Shown: positions 45,570 to 53,927 of the stretch, piece by piece
Numbering within the stretch: the stretch's first letter is position 1
Layout of the letters: the number at the start of each line of letters is the position of its first letter
Assembly: GCA_944393245.1 (NCBI GenBank)
Contig: CALXZM010000001.1
Location: 1-64,000, forward strand
Direction of reading: 5' to 3'
Length of the DNA: 64,000 nt
Source of the DNA: an uncultured Alphaproteobacteria bacterium
GTDB lineage: Bacteria > Pseudomonadota > Alphaproteobacteria > Rs-D84
Translations under genes and position numbers: made by a program
The notes under the pieces: generated by a model
What the model was told of the DNA's origin: nothing
What the model saw: the letters and a program-made list of their open reading frames with translations, nothing else
Database searches by the model: none

Positions 45570-45595
45570 AGTCAGGCATCCCTCCTACACCGTCA

Positions 45596-45624
45596 ATGTT
45601 AGCAACAGAAAAAAAATATTGCAA
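45596..45624 (-). promoter_or_regulatory. Promoter of the PilV-like operon
   Basis: Minus strand TTGCAA, 17-base spacer, TAACAT, 27 bases before the TTG start; AGGAGGG lies between. Confidence 0.55.
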
Positions 45625-45714
45625 TCGGTTTTGATATACATTATTATTAGCCCGTTGAACAAACAATAGTAATAACGCTATTAAACATTTCCTGAATAAA
45701 CAAAAATAAAAAAT

Positions 45715-46032
45715 ATGCAAAACAAAAAAAACCAATCGTCCGTAGGACTGATGATTCAACGCTGTCATAAATGGCGTCAAAAAAGAAAACAATACATGGA
45801 CCAGGCACGTCAAACGGCCGACGAAATAGAACGCGAACGTCTGATGCAGGCCGCAGAACATTATGGCCGTATCGTAAATGCAGAACAGGGAAAAATTGAT
45901 TCCACACGCGATGCCAGGGAAAAAACCACCCCAGTTGATGATGTTATCGACCCAGGCGATACCACCGACAGCACGGACAACAGTGACGATGAAGAAACGG
46001 TGTTTCCTGAATTTATTATGAATGGAAAATAA
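45715..46032 (+). CDS. DUF4167 domain protein
   Basis: 105 residues. A basic N-terminus (KWRQKRKQYMDQARQT) followed by ERERLMQAAEHYGRIVNAEQ matches the core of DUF4167, a family nearly restricted to Alphaproteobacteria and thought to bind RNA. Usual members are longer with a basic low-complexity tail; here the tail is short and acidic (DDVIDPGDTTDSTDNSDDEE). No clear ribosome binding site. It precedes dnaX, which has its own promoter. Confidence 0.75.
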   Translation: MQNKKNQSSVGLMIQRCHKWRQKRKQYMDQARQTADEIERERLMQAAEHYGRIVNAEQGKIDSTRDAREKTTPVDDVIDPGDTTDSTDNSDDEETVFPEFIMNGK

Positions 46033-46064
46033 TTTTTTCACATATAAAAATCGCACTTTATCCC

Positions 46065-46092
46065 TTGAATTTTTACTGTGTTTTGCTATGCT
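46065..46092 (+). promoter_or_regulatory. Promoter of dnaX
   Basis: TTGAAT, 16-base spacer, TATGCT, followed by AAAGGAAG in front of the ATG at 46116. Confidence 0.5.
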
Positions 46093-46115
46093 GACCCCAA
46101 AAGGAAGTTTTAGCA

Positions 46116-47666
46116 ATGGACAGCAATTATACAGTTTTAGCACGCAAGTATCGCAGCCAGGATTTTAAATCTTTAATCGGCCAGGATGTATTAGTCAAAA
46201 CACTGACAACTGCAATCAATACTGGTCGAATTGCACATGCATATATTTTCACAGGAATTCGTGGAACCGGTAAAACCAGCACTGCCCGTATTCTGGCCAA
46301 GGCATTAAATTGCCTGTCATCTGATGGGCCAACGGCAAATCCATGCGGGGTATGTGAAAATTGTCGCGCAATTGCAGCCGGCCAGCATATTGACGTTATG
46401 GAAATTGACGCCGCGTCCCATACCGGGGTTGACAACATGCGCGATATACTGGACACCGCGCAATATCGCCCCACAAATGGCCGGTACAAGGTGTATATAA
46501 TTGACGAAGTGCATATGTTGTCCACCAGTGCATTTAACGCATTATTAAAAACACTGGAAGAACCACCAGCGCACGTAATCTTTATTTTGGCAACCACAGA
46601 AATACGCAAGGTTCCTGTAACCATATTATCGCGTTGTCAACGTTTTGATTTGGTACGTGTACCGGTTGAAACACTGAAACAGCATTTCGCATGGATTGCC
46701 GACCAGGAAAAAATTGAGTTATCCGATGCTGCAAATGAATTACTGGCACGGGCAGCGGATGGTTCCGTGCGTGATGGATTATCATTATTGGACCAGGCAA
46801 TTGCACAAACCGGTGGGCATATTGATGAACAGGCCGTTATGGATATGCTAAAACGTGCAGACCGTGGCGTTGTTGTTAATTTTATGGAAACATTGTTGTC
46901 AGGCGACACGGCGGCCGCATTGGCCAAGGTTGACGAAATATATAATAATGGCGCGGACCTGTCTATGTTGCTGACAGACATGATGGAATGGACACACTGG
47001 GCAACACGAATGCACCCATCTATACATGCTGGCGAAATTAGCAATTTACCGTATACCGCAGACCAGCGTGAACAAATGCGCAAAATTGACACACGCGTAT
47101 CATTAAACATTCTGTCACGTATATGGCAGGTTATGGTCGCAGCCGTTCCTGAAATGCAGGCGTCCAGCAATCAAAAGCAATGCTTTGACATGTTGGTTGT
47201 ACGACTGATGCATATTGCAGATATGCCAACTGTCCCAGAAATTTTACAACGACAGACCACTGTAAAACCAACGTCCGAACCAAACAGCAATAATCAACCG
47301 GTACAGACGCCCAGCACGTCACAACCAAAACAGGTCGTCATTACAAACGCAAACGATTTGGCCAACGCATTACAGGAATCAAAAGAAATTTTACTATATT
47401 CTTATTACACCAGTAATATAGAGGTCGTAGAAATTTCCGATAATGTAATGAAATATTATGACCGACGTGGTGATGCAGATTTTGCGCACAAAATGTCTGC
47501 ATGGCTGAATGATAAAACTGGGCGCACATGGACGCTGGAACGCGTTACAGAATCACAAAACACACACACAATAACCGAACAAAAAAAAGAAGAATTAGAA
47601 GCCGACCCACTGGTTGCCAGTGCAATGGATTTATTTTCTGATGCTGAAATTGTGGGTATAAAATAA
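46116..47666 (+). CDS. dnaX: DNA polymerase III subunit gamma/tau
   Basis: 516 residues. AAA+ clamp-loader ATPase that assembles the beta clamp and holds the polymerase cores. RKYRSQDFKSLIGQ, Walker A GIRGTGKTST near 48-57, the zinc module C...CGVCENC, Walker B IIDEVHM near 130, LLKTLEEPP and the arginine-finger SRCQRFD are present. The C-terminal tau part is short. No slippery A6/T6 frameshift site was noticed. It is followed at 12 bases by a pilin gene, an unusual partner. Confidence 0.95.
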   Translation: MDSNYTVLARKYRSQDFKSLIGQDVLVKTLTTAINTGRIAHAYIFTGIRGTGKTSTARILAKALNCLSSDGPTANPCGVCENCRAIAAGQHIDVMEIDAASHTGVDNMRDILDTAQYRPTNGRYKVYIIDEVHMLSTSAFNALLKTLEEPPAHVIFILATTEIRKVPVTILSRCQRFDLVRVPVETLKQHFAWIADQEKIELSDAANELLARAADGSVRDGLSLLDQAIAQTGGHIDEQAVMDMLKRADRGVVVNFMETLLSGDTAAALAKVDEIYNNGADLSMLLTDMMEWTHWATRMHPSIHAGEISNLPYTADQREQMRKIDTRVSLNILSRIWQVMVAAVPEMQASSNQKQCFDMLVVRLMHIADMPTVPEILQRQTTVKPTSEPNSNNQPVQTPSTSQPKQVVITNANDLANALQESKEILLYSYYTSNIEVVEISDNVMKYYDRRGDADFAHKMSAWLNDKTGRTWTLERVTESQNTHTITEQKKEELEADPLVASAMDLFSDAEIVGIK

Positions 47667-47678
47667 ACGGGGGGCAAT

Positions 47679-48143
47679 ATGATTAATGAACGTGGCGCAT
47701 CTATGATTGAAATCATCGGCGTTTTGGCCATAACTGGCATAATCAGTGCGGCCGCAATTGCCATGTATAACGTTATTCGCAATAATCAAATGCGAAAAAT
47801 AGCATCTGTTGAATTGGAACAAATTGTAAAAAATACAGAACTGTTAATGGGCATGCGCGGTGATTATTCTGGATTATCGGTAAAATATCTGGTTGACGCG
47901 GGCGCGCTGAAAAACACCAATGCACCAATTGGTGGCAATGATTGGACCGTTGCTGCAACGGCTGATGGCACAGGGTATTCCATTAATTTAACAGAATTAA
48001 CACAGGGTGAATGTCAATATTTTACAACAACACCCCCACAATGGGCCACAACCATCATGGTAAACAATGTTGAATTGGCCCCAAATGTTACGAACTGTTT
48101 TTCAACATCGACTAATAAAATATCATTCGTTATAGAAAAATAA
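47679..48143 (+). CDS. PilS-like type IVb pilin
   Basis: 154 residues. Short prepilin leader MINERG-ASMIEIIGVLAITGIISAAAIAMYNVI: Gly before the cleavage, Glu at +5, hydrophobic helix. The globular part, with two Cys near the end (CQYF, NCFS), has the length and layout of PilS major pilins of IncI-type thin pili and their bundle-forming relatives. GGGGGG lies just before ATG. Together with the three PilV-like proteins it points to a type IVb pilus; its assembly machinery (secretin, ATPase, prepilin peptidase) is not in the window. Confidence 0.75.
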   Translation: MINERGASMIEIIGVLAITGIISAAAIAMYNVIRNNQMRKIASVELEQIVKNTELLMGMRGDYSGLSVKYLVDAGALKNTNAPIGGNDWTVAATADGTGYSINLTELTQGECQYFTTTPPQWATTIMVNNVELAPNVTNCFSTSTNKISFVIEK

Positions 48144-48148
48144 TATAA

Positions 48149-48823
48149 ATGAAATTGCGTGTTTGGGTTTTTGTTGGTTTTGCGCTGATGATGACGGGCT
48201 GTATACAGTACCACAGCCCTGCACGAAATACGTGGTCACAATATTTGCGTGGTGCCAGTTTTACAGATATGACCGAAACAGCACGCATTGCAAAACGCCC
48301 GGTGTTTTTGGGTGCCGGGGGGAAACTTATCAGTCAAATTGACGCACCCGCACAAATGGAATATGGAAATAAAGTTCAAAATGACACCGCCATCAGTGTA
48401 AATTACATGGCTAATTTGGAATATGAATTATATGACGCATTGCGCAAGCCTGGCATTTCAGTTCAACGCGCCGGCACGGATGTTGTTGTCATTTTGGTGC
48501 GTGATGCAATTATGGAATTAAATGTTGGTGATATTTCCGCCGATGGGGCAGATACATTAAAAACAATTTCAAAAATTTTGAAAAAATATGATGCCACATT
48601 TTTAGAAATTGCCGGATATACCGATGCAATGGCATCGCAACAGGCAAATGCATTGTCGTTTGATATGGCACAACGTGTTGGGGTATATTTGGCCCAACAT
48701 GGTATAAATACAGCACGAATGTTTATTGTTGGACGTGGTGCCACCCGCCCAATCGCGGCCCAGGATGATATAGGACGTTTAACCAACAGACGCGTGGAAA
48801 TACGCCTGGTGCCAGCACGATAA
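48149..48823 (+). CDS. OmpA/Pal-family lipoprotein
   Basis: 224 residues. Lipobox MMTGC, lipidated Cys at 18. The C-terminal half is an OmpA-like peptidoglycan-binding domain: ADTLKTISKILKKYDATFLEIAGYTD, ALSFDMAQRVGVYLAQHGI, FIVGRGATRPIA, GRLTNRRVEIRLVP, with the Asp and Arg that bind diaminopimelate. It follows the PilS-like gene at 5 bases, so it may help anchor the pilus or secretion machinery to the cell wall, as OmpA-type lipoproteins do in some T4SS and pilus systems (inference). Confidence 0.85.
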   Translation: MKLRVWVFVGFALMMTGCIQYHSPARNTWSQYLRGASFTDMTETARIAKRPVFLGAGGKLISQIDAPAQMEYGNKVQNDTAISVNYMANLEYELYDALRKPGISVQRAGTDVVVILVRDAIMELNVGDISADGADTLKTISKILKKYDATFLEIAGYTDAMASQQANALSFDMAQRVGVYLAQHGINTARMFIVGRGATRPIAAQDDIGRLTNRRVEIRLVPAR

Positions 48824-48834
48824 ATATATAAAAA

Positions 48835-49032
48835 TTAAAAAACTGTTCTAAAACTTAAATACGCGCCACCATCGGGCGTCGGTGCAACGGAAACAGTTGT
48901 GGTATCATTGTTATATCTGTCTGTGAACAAATAATTAAATCCTATGCCCAGTGCCGCACCAGAAAATGCGAAAGACGTATGCCCGGATGGGAATGCACGA
49001 CCAACAGAATTTTCGGGTGCGTTGGGGCGTTC
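48835..49032 (-). pseudogene. PAP2-family phosphatase fragment
   Basis: On the minus strand an open frame of 65 codons reads ENSVGRAFPSGHTSFAFSGA and ends ...GGAYLSFRTVF-stop. PSGHTSF is the second signature of the PAP2 / lipid phosphate phosphatase family, and the first signature (KxxxxxxRP) should lie upstream. Instead a TAA stands directly before the fragment. A C-terminal Phe after alternating residues suggests a barrel-like end. It is the leftover of a phosphatase gene truncated at its 5' side. Confidence 0.7.
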
Positions 49033-49099
49033 TTAGGAAAGTTTACATATTGGGGTATACTCTAAGACAAGAACTTTTTTATAGTGTCTAACTTTCTCT

Positions 49100-49141
49100 T
49101 TTACTTTCATATTTTTATTGTTATACTGCGGGTATAACAAT
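49100..49141 (+). promoter_or_regulatory. Promoter with palindrome before skp
   Basis: TTTACT (49100-49105), 16-base spacer, TATACT (49122-49127). A perfect 10-bp inverted repeat, ATTGTTATAC / GTATAACAAT (49117-49126 and 49132-49141, 5-base loop), covers the -10 and the start point. It could be an operator or a 5' mRNA hairpin. Confidence 0.5.
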
Positions 49142-49160
49142 ACAAAAAAGGATGGAAATT

Positions 49161-49829
49161 ATGGCAAACAAAACACCGGCCAATCCGGCTGTAAAAAAAT
49201 ACGTGAAAACCGGCATTATCGCGGCAATTGTCGTGGTTGTTGCGGCATTGGGTATTTGGGGCATTTATGCATTGCGCGGAAATAACAGCGGCGCATCAGT
49301 TGAAGAAGCATTAACAGCCGTCACCACAGATGCAGCAAATGCGGCTGATTTGCGTATCGCGGTAATCCGTATGGATGCAATCCAGACAGAGGCCGCCGTT
49401 CTGAAAGACTTGGCCGCACAGCGCACAAAATACGAAGATGAACTGCGCAAGGAATTAGAATCCAGACAGAAAGAATTAGAAAAAGAAAAATCTGAAATTG
49501 AAAAGTCCCAAGATGTTTTATCACGTGATGCATTGCAACGCCGTATCGTTGATTATCAAAACCGCGTGACAGAACTGCAACGCGATTTAACAGAACGCGC
49601 ACAAAGCATAGAAATTTCATTCCAAAAGGCATTGAATGAAATCCAGGAAAAACATCTGAACCCGATTATAGAGGGCGTAATTGCAAAGAAAAACCTGTCC
49701 ATGGTGATTGACGGACGGTTTACACGCCTGGGGCAGAATGCGGGCAATTTGGATATCACAAACGAAGTGATTTCTGCATTGGATAAAAAAGTGTCAAAGG
49801 TAAAAATGGACACACCACAGGGTTTTTAA
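49161..49829 (+). CDS. skp: Skp/OmpH-like protein with membrane anchor
   Basis: 222 residues, started at the second ATG, which has AAAGGA at proper spacing (an ATG three codons earlier overlaps that site). Skp is a periplasmic chaperone for outer-membrane proteins. Here a non-cleaved membrane segment (about 18-38) replaces the usual signal peptide. Residues 60-70 RIAVIRMDAIQTEA give the first strand, 80-150 a long charged coiled coil (the tentacles), and LSMVIDGR the last strand. Followed by lpxD and fabZ as in most Alphaproteobacteria. Confidence 0.85.
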   Translation: MANKTPANPAVKKYVKTGIIAAIVVVVAALGIWGIYALRGNNSGASVEEALTAVTTDAANAADLRIAVIRMDAIQTEAAVLKDLAAQRTKYEDELRKELESRQKELEKEKSEIEKSQDVLSRDALQRRIVDYQNRVTELQRDLTERAQSIEISFQKALNEIQEKHLNPIIEGVIAKKNLSMVIDGRFTRLGQNAGNLDITNEVISALDKKVSKVKMDTPQGF

Positions 49830-49851
49830 TAAAATAATCCTGAAAAAAAAG

Positions 49852-49876
49852 CACCGCCAAACCAGGCGGTGTTTTT
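49852..49876 (+). terminator. Terminator after skp
   Basis: Stem CACCGCC / GGCGGTG with a 6-base loop and T5. Confidence 0.8.
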
Positions 49877-49914
49877 GTATTTAATATTCTGCTTTTATTT
49901 TCAAAAAAAACGGA

Positions 49915-49920
49915 TATAAT
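49915..49920 (+). promoter_or_regulatory. -10 of lpxD, leaderless type
   Basis: TATAAT ends six bases before the ATG at 49927; no Shine-Dalgarno site between. Transcription would start on or next to the start codon. Confidence 0.45.
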
Positions 49921-49926
49921 CCCGGT

Positions 49927-50970
49927 ATGTTAAACAAAATTAAATCTTGGTTTATGCCGGCGGCCACACAAACAACAGCCGGCGAATTGGCCGAAAAATT
50001 CGGCCTGGAATTACGTGGTGACGCATCAACCGTCGTGCGTGGGGTTGCACCAATTGCTGATGCACGTCCCGGTCAATTGGCGTTCTATTCCACTGAACAA
50101 AACAGTGCGGCGTTTAAAATACTGCCGATTGATGTATTAAAGAATACCCGCGCCAGCGTTATTTTGGTCCAGCCTGAACAGGCCGAAAATGCACCGGCGG
50201 GCGCAACATTATTAATTACCGATACGCCACGTGGAAATATTGTAAAAATTCTGGGGGAAATATATCGTGAACCACCACGCTTTGGCATCAGTCGGCACGC
50301 AACAATTGAACGTGGGGTATTCTTTCGCCGTCGTAAAACCGTCTATGTCGGACAATATGCAACCATTGAACGTGGCGCGGTTATAGAAGAAAATGTTAAA
50401 ATTTACCCGGGTGCATATATTGGTCGCAATGTAACCATTGGCGCAAATACTATTATTCAAACAGGCGCGCATATTGAAAATGCCACAATTGGTTCTGATT
50501 GTGTTATAAATGCCGGTGCCGTTATTGGCAAGGATGGTTTCGGTTACACACGTCAAAATGGGCATAATGTATTTATTCCGCATGTTGGGCGTGTTGTTAT
50601 TGGTAACCGCGTATCGGTTGGGGCAAATACATGCATAGACCGTGGCGCAATGACGGACACGCGCATTGGCGACGGGACGAAAATTGACAATCTGTGCCAA
50701 ATTGCACATGGTGTTGTAATTGGGTCCGAATGCTTTTTGGCATCTGGGGTTGGATTGGCCGGTGGTGTTGTTGTCGGCGATCGCGCACTGTTGGCCGGCC
50801 AGGTTGGAATCGCAAACGGTGTACACATCGGTAACGATGCCGAAGTTGGCGCGCACAGTGGTGCATTCAGGGATATTCCTGATGGAATGCGCTTTATGGG
50901 ATATCCAGCGGGGCCGGGAACGGAATTTATGCGGCACTATGCGTGGCTGCGCAAAAATGCAAAACATTAA
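49927..50970 (+). CDS. lpxD: UDP-3-O-acylglucosamine N-acyltransferase
   Basis: 347 residues, normal length. It adds the second acyl chain in lipid A synthesis. N-terminal uridine-binding domain with [17 protein letters not shown]; then a left-handed beta-helix of hexapeptide repeats (about 110-300: [20 protein letters not shown]), with the catalytic His region [15 protein letters not shown]; then C-terminal helices. Presence of lpxD implies an LPS-type outer membrane. The -10 element lies directly before ATG (see that entry). Confidence 0.95.
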   Translation: MLNKIKSWFMPAATQTTAGELAEKFGLELRGDASTVVRGVAPIADARPGQLAFYSTEQNSAAFKILPIDVLKNTRASVILVQPEQAENAPAGATLLITDTPRGNIVKILGEIYREPPRFGISRHATIERGVFFRRRKTVYVGQYATIERGAVIEENVKIYPGAYIGRNVTIGANTIIQTGAHIENATIGSDCVINAGAVIGKDGFGYTRQNGHNVFIPHVGRVVIGNRVSVGANTCIDRGAMTDTRIGDGTKIDNLCQIAHGVVIGSECFLASGVGLAGGVVVGDRALLAGQVGIANGVHIGNDAEVGAHSGAFRDIPDGMRFMGYPAGPGTEFMRHYAWLRKNAKH

Positions 50971-50990
50971 TTTTTACAGGAGTTATACAG

Positions 50991-51443
50991 ATGATAGACG
51001 CAAAAGGTATTGAAAAAGTTATACCGCATCGCGGTGCTATGCGATTGGTTGATGAAATTCGCGAATACAATGAAACCAGTGGGGTTGGTATCAAGTATGT
51101 ACGCGATGATGAATTTTGGTGCGCGGGTCATTTCCCAGGTAACCCAATTATGCCCGGCGTATTAACAATAGAGGCCCTGGCGCAAACCGCATGCTTTATT
51201 GCATTGGCACGTTTGGGCGTAAACGATGGTAAAACATTGGGATATTTTACAACTATGGAAAAAATCAAGTTTTCACACATGGTTAAACCAGGCGATGTTT
51301 TGGAATTACACGTTGAATTGGTAATGTCAAAACTGCGCCTGTATAAATTCCATGGTATCGCAATGGTCAGTGGTAAAAAAGTATCCGAAGCCACATTTAC
51401 CGCCATTATGGATTCACATAACCCACTGGAAAAACAGTTATAA
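50991..51443 (+). CDS. fabZ: 3-hydroxyacyl-ACP dehydratase
   Basis: 150 residues, started at the ATG with AGGAG eight bases upstream. Hotdog fold dehydratase of fatty-acid synthesis: IPHRGAMRLVD, then GHFPGNPIMPGVLTIEALAQ with the catalytic His near 47 and Glu near 61. It follows lpxD at 20 bases, as in the conserved skp-lpxD-fabZ-lpxA order, but lpxA does not follow; a terminator does. Confidence 0.95.
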   Translation: MIDAKGIEKVIPHRGAMRLVDEIREYNETSGVGIKYVRDDEFWCAGHFPGNPIMPGVLTIEALAQTACFIALARLGVNDGKTLGYFTTMEKIKFSHMVKPGDVLELHVELVMSKLRLYKFHGIAMVSGKKVSEATFTAIMDSHNPLEKQL

Positions 51444-51473
51444 AAAAAACCGCGATTTAATCGCGGTTTTTTT
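51443..51473 (+). terminator. Convergent bidirectional terminator
   Basis: Stem AAAAAACCGCGA / TCGCGGTTTTTT with a 5-base loop between fabZ and the TPR gene. Confidence 0.88.
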
Positions 51474-51484
51474 ATATTTATATA

Positions 51485-52489
51485 TTACCGATTATTCAAA
51501 TCAGAAATCAGATTTTGAATTCTGTTCATGCTGGTCGTATCTGCCAATGCGGCCGCAATTGTATATGCTGAATTCAAATCACTGCGTGCGGACGCCATAT
51601 CACCCAACGCCAAATTCAATGCTGCTGATTTTTCAAAATATGTCATGGCACTGCTGGACAGGCTTTCACGTTCCGCCGTGGTTGTGGCACCCTGAATCTG
51701 TTCGGAAATTACACGAATGGCAGTACTGTAATCATTCACCGCATCAGAATAGTTGCCCAATTGAGTGTATGCTTCGGCACGATCGGCATAAACACTGGGG
51801 TTAACTGTACCCTCTGGCCGGGCCAGGGAATTTGTATAATCTGCAACCGCGCCCTGCCAATTTTTCAGCCACAAATTTAATTGACCGCGTTTTGCATACA
51901 AATCACGCATCTGTAATACAGCAGACGGTTTTGCAGTTTGGGCCGCCAATGCATTGTTTATGTCAGACAATGCGGAATTATAATCTTCTAGCCGTGTGTT
52001 TAACAAAGCACGGTCATAGTATGCAACCGCATTCATGGAATCCATTTCTATGGCAGTATTAAAATCAGACAATGCATTTCTGTAATCAGCGATTTGCATG
52101 TATGCTTCACCCCGCAGAATATACATTTCAGTCGTTGCGTTACCGGCATCAATTGCTGTTGTCAAATCTGCAATTGCACCAGTTAAATCACCAGATACTA
52201 ATTTTTCACGCGCGTTGGAATAATAATCTGTTGGTTGTAATAATTTTTCTTCGGTAATTTCAACATTATCCGTTTTAACCGTTGCTGTGTCGCAACCACC
52301 CTGGCTGCGGCCCAAGACATAAAATGCAGCCGCAATAAAGAACAATATTATAAACCAATATACATATATCGACAATGGCCATGAATTCGCAGACGTTGTA
52401 CGTTGACCATTGCGCGTGGTTGCTGTATTGGTATTTGTACGGGTGTTCTTATTCGTTTTTGTATTCTTTCTAGCTGTATTTTTTTTCAT
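51485..52489 (-). CDS. Membrane-anchored TPR protein
   Basis: 334 residues. A basic, Asn/Thr-rich N-terminus (about 1-35), one membrane segment (about 40-62), then tetratricopeptide repeats: LVSGDLTGAIADLTTAIDAGN, YMQIADYRNALSDFNTAIEMDSMN, NTRLEDYNSALSDINNALAAQ, and at least two more up to about 290. TPRs bind other proteins; orientation suggests the repeats face the periplasm. GGGAG before ATG. Partner unknown. Confidence 0.85.
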   Translation of the reverse strand: MKKNTARKNTKTNKNTRTNTNTATTRNGQRTTSANSWPLSIYVYWFIILFFIAAAFYVLGRSQGGCDTATVKTDNVEITEEKLLQPTDYYSNAREKLVSGDLTGAIADLTTAIDAGNATTEMYILRGEAYMQIADYRNALSDFNTAIEMDSMNAVAYYDRALLNTRLEDYNSALSDINNALAAQTAKPSAVLQMRDLYAKRGQLNLWLKNWQGAVADYTNSLARPEGTVNPSVYADRAEAYTQLGNYSDAVNDYSTAIRVISEQIQGATTTAERESLSSSAMTYFEKSAALNLALGDMASARSDLNSAYTIAAALADTTSMNRIQNLISDLNNR

Positions 52490-52519
52490 AAAAACTCTCC
52501 CTTCCTGATATTAAGAATA

Positions 52520-53218
52520 TTAGAGAGTTTTTAACATTGCGTCAATTGTTTTCTGTTCTATTTTTCTAATTTTTCCAACGGACAGATTTCCCAACTTTAT
52601 CGGACCAAACGACACACGATGCAGTTTTGTCACAGGGCACCCGCATGCACGCAGAACAATGCGAACCTCGTTCTTTTTACCTTCGGTTACGCGAACACGC
52701 AATGTTTTATCGTCAATAATATCAATATCCATTGGGCGGTATGATATTCCATCAACGGTTATGCCTGTTCGTGCGCGATTTAATCCAATGTCATCAATCT
52801 TGTTAACGGTTGCGATATATTCACGCGCAATATGCGACGATGGCAATGTTAATCGACGCGCCAATTCCCCATCGTTCGTCAGCAACAGCAACCCAGTTGT
52901 TTTGAAATCCAAACGCCCCACATAGCGCAAATTCTGATATTCCGTCGGCAGACAATCATAAATCGTCCGCCGTCCCATTGGGTCGTGTGTTGTGGTCATT
53001 GTATTTATTGGTTTATGAAACGCATACAATTCAGTTGTCGCACGGCGATTTATTATTTTACCATCAACGGCGACAACATCTGAATCAGTAACGAATGTAA
53101 CCGGCGATGTAACAACATTGCCATTTAATGTGACACGACCATGCGATATTAAATCTTCGGCACCGCGACGCGACGCAATACCGGAATCTGATAAAAATTT
53201 TGCTATACGAACCGTCAC
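52520..53218 (-). CDS. rluB: RsuA/RluB-family rRNA pseudouridine synthase
   Basis: 232 residues. S4 domain (RIAKFLSDSGIASRRGAEDLISHGRVTLNG) at the N-terminus, then the catalytic core GRLDFKTTGLLLLTNDG with the essential Asp, and EGKKNEVRIVLRACG. RluB (23S U2605) is the commonest alphaproteobacterial member; RluE/F or RsuA are alternatives. GTG start overlapping the rsmE stop by 4 bases (GTGA). Confidence 0.85.
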   Translation of the reverse strand: MTVRIAKFLSDSGIASRRGAEDLISHGRVTLNGNVVTSPVTFVTDSDVVAVDGKIINRRATTELYAFHKPINTMTTTHDPMGRRTIYDCLPTEYQNLRYVGRLDFKTTGLLLLTNDGELARRLTLPSSHIAREYIATVNKIDDIGLNRARTGITVDGISYRPMDIDIIDDKTLRVRVTEGKKNEVRIVLRACGCPVTKLHRVSFGPIKLGNLSVGKIRKIEQKTIDAMLKTL

Positions 53219-53871
53219 AACGCCACCCGACTGATTGCGATTGCGGCCGCCAATTCGGCGCGCAAAATCGTTTTACCCAATGATATGCCAACCGCGCCAG
53301 CCGCATCAAACGCCGCAAATTCCGTGTCGGAAAATCCGCCTTCGGGTCCGATGAACACAACTTTCTTATCGTGAACGCGTGTCGGCAAATCGGCACCATA
53401 CGCCGCGCGTTCATCTGCAAAGGCAACATTCGATAAATCTATATCACTAAACTTTTTTATTGGCAAAATTTCGGGTACACTGTTACGGTTGGATTGTTCG
53501 GCGGCCTCTATCACTATTTTTTGCATACGTGCCCAATTTATATGATTTGCAACCGTACGTTCAGTTACCACCGGCTGAAACGCGCGAACACCCATTTGGG
53601 TCGCCATATTCAGCAAATCATCCGTGCGCTTTATCGGCGCAAACATCAATGTTATGTTATTTGATGGGTCAATATGCGGTGTTTTTTCACCAACAGTTAT
53701 TGTTTTTCCATCATCTGATAATGTTGCATTATATTCCGCCCCACCCCCAAACGCCAAAAAATCGTGTCGCCGCATTACACGCGACAGGTAATGTGCCGTA
53801 TCCGACGATGCAGGAACTGTCACACCAGAACGAATTTCATTGCCAATAAATATTCGCGGGATATTTTTCAT
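53215..53871 (-). CDS. rsmE: 16S rRNA m3U1498 methyltransferase
   Basis: 218 residues from the ATG opening MKNIPRIFIGNEI; an in-frame ATG farther upstream would overlap the start of virD4. SPOUT-fold enzyme methylating U1498 of 16S rRNA: PIKRTDDLLNMATQMGVRAFQPVVTERT, EAAEQSNRNSVPEI, VVFIGPEGGFSDTE, LGKTILRAELAAAIAIS give the knot. Coupled to rluB, a sensible pair of rRNA-modifying enzymes. Confidence 0.94.
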   Translation of the reverse strand: MKNIPRIFIGNEIRSGVTVPASSDTAHYLSRVMRRHDFLAFGGGAEYNATLSDDGKTITVGEKTPHIDPSNNITLMFAPIKRTDDLLNMATQMGVRAFQPVVTERTVANHINWARMQKIVIEAAEQSNRNSVPEILPIKKFSDIDLSNVAFADERAAYGADLPTRVHDKKVVFIGPEGGFSDTEFAAFDAAGAVGISLGKTILRAELAAAIAISRVAL

Positions 53872-53909
53872 AAAGTTTTTTAATTCTGATTTATAATCGC
53901 CTAAAATTC

Positions 53910-53918
53910 TGATATAAT
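53910..53918 (+). promoter_or_regulatory. Extended -10 of virD4, leaderless type
   Basis: TGA-TATAAT, nine bases before the ATG at 53928; no Shine-Dalgarno site. Same arrangement as at ftsW and 26751. Confidence 0.6.
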
Positions 53919-53927
53919 CATAACACA

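Noticed and set aside
45469-46143. 224-codon frame on the minus strand opposite the DUF4167 gene
   Set aside because: It covers the promoter and start of dnaX and the start of the PilV-like operon; composition is that of an antisense shadow, while the plus strand has a recognisable family.
50212-50967. 251-codon frame opposite lpxD
   Set aside because: Antisense shadow of the hexapeptide repeats.
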